This document shows positions 58,201 through 64,000 of a stretch of 64,000 bases of DNA, piece after piece. Made by a program: the position numbers and the translations under genes. Position 1 is the stretch's first letter, and each line of letters begins with the position of its first letter. This stretch comes from RUG11551 sp045546875 (lineage in GTDB: Bacteria > Planctomycetota > Planctomycetia > Pirellulales > Thermoguttaceae). The DNA lies in the NCBI GenBank assembly GCA_045546875.1, contig JAZQDP010000051.1:26257-90256 (forward strand), given 5' to 3'. The notes under the pieces are model-generated. The model was not told where the DNA came from and searched no databases. It saw only the letters and a program-made list of their open reading frames with translations.

Positions 58201-58954
58201 CGCCGTCAGCATTCCAGCCGCCGCCGCCAAAGTAGGTGTTTTGGTTTTCGAAGGTGGTTGTACTGCCTTCTTCAAAGACGACTTTCGTGTTTCCTGAATC
58301 GCCTACAAGATTGGCTCCGTCTTGACCGCCGAACTGGACGCCGCCCCAGAAATGGGAGTTGCTGCCCGTTGCGAAGGTAACTTCAGCGTACGCGCCGGTG
58401 TTGCCATCGTATCGACCTTCCGAGTTGCCATCGTTCATGCTGCCAAACAGAACGTCGACTTCTTTTGCCTTGATGGGGAGGAAATCGTAATCCGGTCCCA
58501 TCGTGTTGCCCCAGTCGCCAACGTTAAGGCCGGAACCAAACTGGTTCGTTCCTTTAAATGTCAGTTTGACGTTGCGAGGAGCTGAGCCTGTCGAATCCGT
58601 TGGAGCCGCCATGACCAGCTTGGCGTTGCGAGCAATCACATTGTCGTGATCGTAGTAGAACGTTCCGTCGTACGTAACGTCCTTGTACTGCGTTTGCGTC
58701 GCATTGTTGGTTACTTTCCAATCCTGAACGGTGGCGTTCATGCTGCCATCGGGATTGCGGAATGTTGCAGTGTACGCATTGCCGGGATTAACTCCGTAAT
58801 CGGAAATGTTTTTCGTTCCCGTAATTGTTCCACCGTAACTGACTTCCTGATAGTTCTGGTCAGCGTAAGCCATAGAGAAACTGCCAAGTCCGATTGCGAC
58901 TACAGCAGCTATGTAAGCAGCCAACCTCTTCCTGAAAAATTGTTTTACGTCCAT
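55253..58954 (-). CDS. Autotransporter with Cys-rich linker
   Basis: A 1233-aa protein with signal peptide (LAAYIAAVVAIGLGSFSMAYA). A passenger of about 850 residues has repeated NGGTNTF/NGGTTTF units (beta-helix type). A Cys-rich linker near residues 885-925 (CPDPCAECYDECNPCCEP, then CQPTCDPTC) follows. A C-terminal beta-barrel of about 300 residues (WGSFLGNYGDGFYWRGY to the final Phe) is the autotransporter translocation domain. It is a probable outer-membrane surface protein. About 12 Cys residues at the passenger-barrel junction is unusual and suggests a disulfide or metal knot. It has AAGGGA before the ATG and its own terminator. Confidence 0.82.
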   Translation of the reverse strand: MDVKQFFRKRLAAYIAAVVAIGLGSFSMAYADQNYQEVSYGGTITGTKNISDYGVNPGNAYTATFRNPDGSMNATVQDWKVTNNATQTQYKDVTYDGTFYYDHDNVIARNAKLVMAAPTDSTGSAPRNVKLTFKGTNQFGSGLNVGDWGNTMGPDYDFLPIKAKEVDVLFGSMNDGNSEGRYDGNTGAYAEVTFATGSNSHFWGGVQFGGQDGANLVGDSGNTKVVFEEGSTTTFENQNTYFGGGGWNADGVKDGGKADVTFNGGTTTFNQRAVFGGGASVPSGEGRVKVGDSNVTFNNGTNYFSGKNATYIDSQGLANQKNYYGVYFSSIGGLDGLAEGGTANVTINGGTNTFDTEVHSVGNYDFTPYGDIIRSKDDFDVTWGGKSNVLVTGGNNHFNGRSTFGAPNGTSTLEFTGGRTNFDGTVRSANMGKGDILDDVPFSDINTNYNGQDIPYVYFGGKSLTDEDVNYWNNYYNAPGHDAFEMSTSDYDHVAPTINVNLSGRSKVVLNTTGFVGGADYKQLDGSVDIVNPYTSSLYKDFTYGDDGAESPRDHKFTVDYTRFNTFADSDDTEIFDYETGKVDETSTYNHKLLKNDAGSGTFNIGKNAEFRLGLYNTTQLYNAPDSYISPDDISVTVTPQNVGYTTNRSSQVQLIGNTSTFNADWGSLYLTIDPNGTQCLNEKGEWVERLNVGRISFQEINITGNTKLYLTTAYDYTWCQMIGEEGKDKEFYSIEAFHDTDGTNLNIDDAGGKHLFYEVGVERLANDDGTPNPREQYPLNDKARLHVTVHDPHSIVADGNLGNNMDRYLYELCHPQPDDYREALDDIWNSDDKVEAQEKFDDLAGGIYGNWMNAQVQRLINFNNMLTNRLVTDDMGLQQFCCPDPCAECYDECNPCCEPTCQPTCDPTCARRQCAFGGKGIGRYPRMCEPRRSVWGSFLGNYGDGFYWRGYTQYHEESTGMAVGVEWKNVCCRVFGLYFGYSASDIWHTNQAKGNTYSRVKSNDFMWGAYAKWDAHVLGGYVLMNGNFTYNTLDGERYYNTQSFDNNFYADTKGLSASAYIERGWMYVEQHGFVINPYASVQYSFAGIDSFTETGTSNMGGVEMPSSMNLYAYDMGYHSLRGQLGVRVSRDFIVGCNNWQILRLSLGAAYAHEFLDPQAIYYTRVMGSTSMADSPMGDFEMRSNGCSRDWANIMFSADYRLTQRMAINFNMNAYFNQYKTVRALNATLRVDF

Positions 58955-59171
58955 GTCTCGGTCCCTTATGTGACTGTAAAAAATGAAATATACCCATTAA
59001 AACTATGAAAGAACTTTCTAAATCAGTTTTTCGGGACGACAAATAATCCTCTATTTGTCAAAAACTGTAGTTAATCATAGGCGGTATACAAGGACTCTTT
59101 CCCTGTATTCCAATTTTCTCTATCGGCAGTTACAGAGGCTGGAATTTATAAAAAAAGAAAAAAAATCAGAA
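58955..59171. other. Intergenic region upstream of the autotransporter gene
   Basis: No gene seen. It holds TTGACA-like and TATATT words on the minus strand, but no pair at good spacing. A+T rich. Confidence 0.3.
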
Positions 59172-60227
59172 TTATCGATAATTTCGAACAGCATTAACGA
59201 GAGATATAGCATTTTCGACAGGGGTATCTTTTATAATCCCATGCCCTAAATTGACAATTAGACCTTGACGATTTTTAACGCTGTCGAGCATTTTGACAAC
59301 GTGAGCTGTAATATTGTCAGGGTTAGTTAGCAAAAGAGCCGGATCAAGGTTGCCCTGAATGGATCGGCGGCGGTTGTTGGAGTTGGCGTCAACCAAGTTC
59401 CACGCGTCAGCCAATTCAAGACGCCAATCGACCCCGATGACAGTTCCTCCAGCTTGGGTCATAAGCGGTATCAGAGCGGGATTGCCGGTTCCAAAATGAA
59501 TAGCTGGGGCTGTGCGTTCAACTTCTGTGAGAATACTGGAAACGTGCTTAAATACGTATTGTTTATAATCTTCGGGCGAAAGACAGCCGACCCAGGAGTC
59601 AAACAGTTGAACGACCTGCGCTCCAGCAACAATCTGCCCCTGAAGATATTTAGCGATAGCTCTGGAAAGAAGAGCCATCAAATCGTCAAAAGCCGATGGG
59701 TGCATGTACATAAACCGTTTGGTTTTAGCAAACGACCGGCTGGCGCCCCCTTCTAAAACGTAGCTTGCCAGCGTAAACGGCGCGCCGGCAAAACCAATCA
59801 GCGGCATATCGGCTGGCAATAGACGGCGAGTTTCAAGAACCGTCTCCATCACAAATTGCAATTCGTCCAGACGATCCAGTTCCACAACCCGAGCCAAATC
59901 TTCTGGTTCATTGACAGGATTATGGATAATCGGACCGTGTCCCGGTCCAAATTCGAGGGAAAACCCAAGAGGAACGAGAATCGGCAACAAGTCCGAAAAA
60001 ATAATCGCGGCATCGACGCCTAAAACGTTGACGGCGGTTGCCATAACGTCAGCGCACAGTTTCGGGTTGTGGCACAAATCCAAAAAAGACGTCTGTTCCC
60101 GAACGGCGCGATATTGAGCCATATAGCGCCCCGCCTGACGCATCATCCAAACAGGGGGACGGTCTACAGGTTCGCCGCGAACGGCTTTCATAAATCGGCT
60201 GTTGTACAGTTCAGGGGATGTCTCCAT
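59172..60227 (-). CDS. hemE: Uroporphyrinogen decarboxylase
   Basis: A 351-aa protein with the HemE signature RPPVWMMRQAGRYMAQYR near residue 24 and FSDLLPILVPLGFSLEFGPG near 95, and later FGTGNPALIPLMTQAGG-type sequence. It decarboxylates uroporphyrinogen III to coproporphyrinogen III in heme synthesis. No other heme gene is adjacent. It diverges from the transporter gene at 60436. Confidence 0.94.
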   Translation of the reverse strand: METSPELYNSRFMKAVRGEPVDRPPVWMMRQAGRYMAQYRAVREQTSFLDLCHNPKLCADVMATAVNVLGVDAAIIFSDLLPILVPLGFSLEFGPGHGPIIHNPVNEPEDLARVVELDRLDELQFVMETVLETRRLLPADMPLIGFAGAPFTLASYVLEGGASRSFAKTKRFMYMHPSAFDDLMALLSRAIAKYLQGQIVAGAQVVQLFDSWVGCLSPEDYKQYVFKHVSSILTEVERTAPAIHFGTGNPALIPLMTQAGGTVIGVDWRLELADAWNLVDANSNNRRRSIQGNLDPALLLTNPDNITAHVVKMLDSVKNRQGLIVNLGHGIIKDTPVENAISLVNAVRNYR

Positions 60228-60435
60228 GGCAGTTATTCCTACAATATATTATAATACTATTATAATTAAAAATCAGAACTTGAAAACCCCGGCGTTCTCA
60301 AAATGATGCGCGTTCCCTTTTAAATAAATATTCCTCTTGACGAAATTTGTAATTACTGATAAACTAAGACTTATAATATTCTCTAATTTCGAACTTGGTT
60401 CGGATTATACATATATATTAACCTAAGGATTAGCA
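60228..60435. other. Divergent intergenic region of hemE and the transporter gene
   Basis: Several TATAAT words (for example 60372-60377, rightward) and a small palindrome CGAACTTGGTTCG near 60389. No clear -35 partners, so promoters cannot be fixed. Confidence 0.35.
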
Positions 60436-63411
60436 ATGCCTGCGGAAAGGATGCCGCATCGTTCACAGCCGAAAAAGCCTGCCAGACACTACAGCTGGTT
60501 CAGCGTGTTTTTACAACCGTTGACCCGGTTTGTAATTCGACATCCGTTCATTGTTCTGATTTTGGCTTTGATTTTAGCGGGAACCGGCGTTTGGGGAACG
60601 ATTAATCGCTTGGAATTTAAGACAAGCCGACTTGATCTGATTAACCCTCAAAGCGAATTTAACAAACGATGGCTTAAATATATAGAATCCTTTGGTTCTG
60701 AAGACGACATCGTCGTTATTGTCGAGGGCAAAGACAGCGCTTCTATCGAACAGGCGACAAACAGTCTTGGGGCAGCTCTTGACGAGCGGTCCGATCTCTT
60801 TTTTGACGTCTTTTATAAAGCGGATAACACAAAAATCAAGAAAAAAGGGCTGCATTACTGCTCTTCCGCAGAACTGCAAAATGTGATTTTTTTCCTGCAA
60901 GAGTCTGCTGCAATGGGTCAGGGAGAGCGTCAAGACGTTCTCAATCGACTCTGGACAAGCTGGCAGATGTGCGTAACGCCGGCGGAATCGACTAATCCTT
61001 CAATGAAAGCGAAAGCGCAGGAAGGGTTTAACCGTCTGAGTAAATCGCTGCAATCGGCTCTTGGTCCGCAATTCGTTTATGAATCGCCGCTGTACGGTTT
61101 AGGGGACGCCAATTATTCCGTCTCCGGGCGAATCGGTCAAGGTCCGGACGACCTTCACCCGGATGTCGAATACCTTTGGGCGAAGCAAAACGCGATGGCG
61201 TTAATTCTGCTGAAATTCAAGCAAAAAGACGGAGCGGCGTTTGCGCAAAATACCGAGTCCATTTCCGTATTGCGGGAAATAATCAAAACGAAACAGGAAG
61301 AATTTCCCAACGTCAAGCTGGGGCTGACCGGATTGCCAATTATGGAAAATGACGAAATGAGTTCGTCAGAAAAGGCAATGAACTGGGCAACGATATTGTC
61401 GTTGATAGGCGTAGCGGGATTGTTTATTTTTGCATTTCGCGGGTTGCGTTACAGTATTTTGTTAATGACAACGCTTTTAATCGGAATCGCGTGGACGATG
61501 GATTACGTCGTTTTTGGCGTAGGGCATCTTAACATTCTCAGCATAGCCTTTAGCGCGATTCTGGTTGGTTTGGGCGTTGACTTTGGAATTCATTACCTGG
61601 CTCGTTATTCCACCAGTCGATTTAAGGGAGCAAACATCCCCGGCGCGATCCTCAAGACGTCAAAAGAAGTTGGATCCGGGATTTTCGTTGGGGCGCTGAC
61701 GACGTCAATCGCTTTTGCCGCTGCCGGAGGACAGGAATTTATCGGCGTAGCGGAACTGGGCAAAATTGCCGGCGTGGGGATTCTCCTTTGCGCTTTAGCC
61801 GCATTGCTGGTTCTGCCGGCTCAAACCCTTCTGACAGATAAAGTCTTGCATAACGTTGTTGTTGAAGAAGAGACGTTCAGAATCAAGATGTCGTCGATTA
61901 CCGACATCTTTTCCAAAAACTTTTGGTCAACGATAATCGTTTTTGCAGGCGCGATGGCGTTGTGTTTTATGTTCATTCCGGAACTGAAATACGATCATAA
62001 TTTGATGAACCTCCAGGCAAAGGGCGTTGAGAGCGTAGAATGGGAAAAACGCCTCATGGCGGAAAGCGACCAAAACGTCTGGTTTGCGCTTTCGATGACA
62101 AAAGACAAGCAGGAAGTAAAACGGCTCAAAGAGGCGTTTTTGCAGCAGCCAAACATCACTCGGGTTGAAGAAATTGTATCTCGTTTACCCGATTCAACGC
62201 CGGAAAAGACGCAGCTTATTCAGCAGATACATCAATATTCAGGCATGGCGTTACAGCGGTTGTCAAATATGAACAATCGGATGGCGGCAACGCCCAACAG
62301 CAGCGATTTAAGCGCGTTTCTGACCGCTATCGAGTACAGCCCGGAAATCAGCGCTCAAACCAGAGATATGTACAATGCGTTCAATTTCAGAATCCGGGAA
62401 CTGCGCCGACGATTTAACAATTTGTCGTCAGAAGAAGTAAATTCGCGATTAAAGCAGTTTGAAATGGCGATGTCTCAAGATTACTGCGCTCGCTTGCAGC
62501 AGATATATCTTTGTTCAGATCCTGAACCGCCGGTTATGGCTGATTTGCCAAAACCGTGGGTAGACCGCCTTTATTCGAAAGACGGCTATTATGCGTTGCA
62601 AATTTATGGTTCCGGAGACATCTGGGACATGGATAATCTAACTGAATTTGTCAAGCAGGTAAGAGCCGTTGACCCGGAAGCGACGGGCAACCCGCTCCAG
62701 ACGTATGAATGTTCTCTCCAGATGCAGCGGTCTTATATTTCTGCCGCCTGGTACGCTCTGGCTGGAATTATGACTGTTTTATTTATAGATCTCAAGAGTT
62801 TGCGATACACTCTCCTGGCGATGACGCCTTTAATAACAGGGATTCTGTTCCTGTTTGGGTTGATGGGATTTATGCAAATTCCTCTCAATTCGGCAAATAT
62901 GATTATTTTACCGCTGATTTTAGGAATCGGCATTGACGACGGCGTGCATATAGTTCACGATTATCGGCGGCGAGACAAAACGAAACCGTTCCGAATCAGC
63001 CCTTCAACCGCCGGGGCGTTAACGATGACGTCGCTAACGTCGATTTTGGGGTTCTGTTCGCTCATGACCGCCGAACATCGAGGTTTGCAAAGCCTGGGAA
63101 TGGTGTTAACGATGGGGGTTGCCTGCTGTATGTTTACTTCGCTGTCGATTTTACCGACGATATTAACTCGCGCGTCAAAATGGGGGCTTTATCGGGAAGC
63201 GCGGCGAAGGGCTAAAAGAGAGCGAAAAGCCCAGCAGCAGGCGGGCAGCGCGCAAGACTTGTCAGAAACCCCAAATTCAGGAAATGCGAATGACGATTTT
63301 ATACCCATTTCCGGGTCAGAGCCGATTCCATTATGGAAGTTGGAAGCCTATTTGAATAATTCAAATCAGCCGCAGAACAAATCTGTCCGCGGTCAGTCCG
63401 GCGCCGCGTGA
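60436..63411 (+). CDS. MMPL/RND-family transporter, HpnN-like
   Basis: A 991-aa protein with the RND layout: one span near residue 35, a large periplasmic loop, a block of five or six spans, a second loop and a second block. The conserved GVDFGIHYLARY and GIDDGVHIVHDYRRR segments carry the charged residues typical of MMPL/SSD transporters. Its overall form fits HpnN, which moves hopanoids to the outer membrane. Hopanoid genes are not in the window, so lipid export is inference. AAGGA lies upstream of the ATG. Its stop region overlaps or abuts the Minf_1886 gene. Confidence 0.8.
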   Translation: MPAERMPHRSQPKKPARHYSWFSVFLQPLTRFVIRHPFIVLILALILAGTGVWGTINRLEFKTSRLDLINPQSEFNKRWLKYIESFGSEDDIVVIVEGKDSASIEQATNSLGAALDERSDLFFDVFYKADNTKIKKKGLHYCSSAELQNVIFFLQESAAMGQGERQDVLNRLWTSWQMCVTPAESTNPSMKAKAQEGFNRLSKSLQSALGPQFVYESPLYGLGDANYSVSGRIGQGPDDLHPDVEYLWAKQNAMALILLKFKQKDGAAFAQNTESISVLREIIKTKQEEFPNVKLGLTGLPIMENDEMSSSEKAMNWATILSLIGVAGLFIFAFRGLRYSILLMTTLLIGIAWTMDYVVFGVGHLNILSIAFSAILVGLGVDFGIHYLARYSTSRFKGANIPGAILKTSKEVGSGIFVGALTTSIAFAAAGGQEFIGVAELGKIAGVGILLCALAALLVLPAQTLLTDKVLHNVVVEEETFRIKMSSITDIFSKNFWSTIIVFAGAMALCFMFIPELKYDHNLMNLQAKGVESVEWEKRLMAESDQNVWFALSMTKDKQEVKRLKEAFLQQPNITRVEEIVSRLPDSTPEKTQLIQQIHQYSGMALQRLSNMNNRMAATPNSSDLSAFLTAIEYSPEISAQTRDMYNAFNFRIRELRRRFNNLSSEEVNSRLKQFEMAMSQDYCARLQQIYLCSDPEPPVMADLPKPWVDRLYSKDGYYALQIYGSGDIWDMDNLTEFVKQVRAVDPEATGNPLQTYECSLQMQRSYISAAWYALAGIMTVLFIDLKSLRYTLLAMTPLITGILFLFGLMGFMQIPLNSANMIILPLILGIGIDDGVHIVHDYRRRDKTKPFRISPSTAGALTMTSLTSILGFCSLMTAEHRGLQSLGMVLTMGVACCMFTSLSILPTILTRASKWGLYREARRRAKRERKAQQQAGSAQDLSETPNSGNANDDFIPISGSEPIPLWKLEAYLNNSNQPQNKSVRGQSGAA

Positions 63412-63428
63412 ATAAAATAAGGGACTTA

Positions 63429-63875
63429 ATGTCAATGGACGAAATATTAAAAATATTAGAGACCGATAAACGATATAAGCTGGCGGCGTATGAATTCATT
63501 TTAGCCGCTGTTAAATTTGCACACGACACGCTGGAACTGGGCGAGCCGATTTCACAAATTCGTCGATTGGACGACGGTTCTTTTTGCATTGACGACGACG
63601 AACCGCCGGGAGACGCAAGCCGTGACATTTCCGCGGCGGACATTTGCAAAGCGATTAAAATTTACGCCATCGACAAGTTTGGCTTGCTGGCAAAACCGAC
63701 GCTTAACAACTGGGGAATTAAATCTACTGCCGATTTCGGACAGATTATATTTAATCTGATTAAATGTGAAGCCCTGCTTCAGTCAGATCGAGACAATATC
63801 GACGATTACAACAACGTTTTCGATTTCGACACCGCCTTTGATGAACAGTTTTCTTTTGAAAACGACGCATTTTAA
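63429..63875 (+). CDS. Minf_1886 family protein
   Basis: A 148-aa protein of the Minf_1886 family, recognised by ILETDKRYKLAAYEFILAAV at the start, DICKAIKIYAIDKFG and NNWGIKSTADFGQIIFNLI in the middle and FDFDTAFDE near the end. Function unknown; it is widespread in planctomycetes and verrucomicrobia. The ATG at 63429 is chosen with AAGGGA just before it; a GTG at 63408 would overlap the transporter gene by 4 bases, so coupling is likely either way. Confidence 0.82.
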   Translation: MSMDEILKILETDKRYKLAAYEFILAAVKFAHDTLELGEPISQIRRLDDGSFCIDDDEPPGDASRDISAADICKAIKIYAIDKFGLLAKPTLNNWGIKSTADFGQIIFNLIKCEALLQSDRDNIDDYNNVFDFDTAFDEQFSFENDAF

Positions 63876-64000
63876 AGCCGCTAGCTTCTAGCCGCTAGCC
63901 TGGTTATTCTGGCTTCTTGCTATAACGCACGAATCAGGTTTATCAAACTAATCGCTGGAAGCTGGCAGCGAGAGGCTTAATTTCGGAAAAGCTCAAATCG
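63876..64000 (+). repeat. Dispersed intergenic element, copy D (window edge)
   Basis: It starts directly after the Minf_1886 stop codon and lacks the promoter-like end. It has CCGCTAGCCTGGTTATT, CTTGCTATAACGCACGAATC and AGGCTTAATTTCGGAAAA as in copies A and C, and may continue past the window. Confidence 0.6.

Overview
The window looks like chromosomal DNA of a planctomycete, probably of the Pirellulales/Thermoguttaceae type. The main signs are three tandem DUF1559 pseudopilin-like genes (FTLVELLVV N-termini and the H-X9-DG motif near the C-terminus), a lipoprotein with FlgI-like and HEAT regions, a leucine-rich-repeat membrane protein, an autotransporter (so a diderm envelope), and many genes without a Shine-Dalgarno (SD) sequence. 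The assignment rests on recognised families only; no search was run.

Region 1 (1-7.9 kb) is an accessory element, prophage-like or an integrative island. About 14 small genes all run leftwards, and nearly all have a GGAG-type SD. They include an excisionase-like HTH protein, a DUF932 phage/plasmid-like protein, a YopX-like protein and a tRNA-Thr(UGU). Most others are unknown. The right edge carries three 25-bp direct repeats at an exact 43-bp period and then the 3' half of a CAU-anticodon tRNA followed by a terminator, which is what an attachment site left by integration into a tRNA gene looks like. The element is rich in non-coding signals. Three short rightward transcription units (strong promoter with 16-bp spacer, inverted repeat around the promoter, about 65 nt, terminator) oppose the leaders of leftward genes. 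Two of them face matching leftward promoters with small leader ORFs. There is also an attenuator-like leader with interleaved pairings, and a hairpin in most intercistronic gaps. This is the best candidate in the window for an undescribed system: a family of cis-antisense RNA switches.

Region 2 (8.2-33.4 kb) is mostly housekeeping: an LRR membrane protein, a flavin reductase-rubredoxin-rubrerythrin fusion, a PAP2 phosphatase, PurE, an ACT-domain protein, PrmC, a YfhO-like protein, three DUF1559 genes, a Sel1 protein with a His/Cys metal-binding head, a polyprenyl diphosphate synthase, a glucuronokinase-like GHMP kinase next to glucuronate isomerase UxaC, and a 1162-aa secreted multidomain protein.

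Region 3 (33.5-50.8 kb) has the FlgI-like lipoprotein, a Tat-type secreted protein paired with a PqqD-like peptide chaperone, a GH97 glycosidase with a sugar isomerase, a YidC with an inserted PDZ domain, a phosphoesterase, TsaB, an operon of two FETNSSS paralogues plus a radical SAM enzyme, GcvPA, and divergent EF-P and EpmB.

Region 4 (50.8-64 kb) holds several unknown membrane or Sel1 proteins, a 1233-aa autotransporter with a Cys-rich linker, HemE, an HpnN-like MMPL/RND transporter and a Minf_1886-family protein. Intergenic DNA across regions 2-4 carries a dispersed element of about 160 bp with imperfect terminal inverted repeats; one end looks like an outward promoter.
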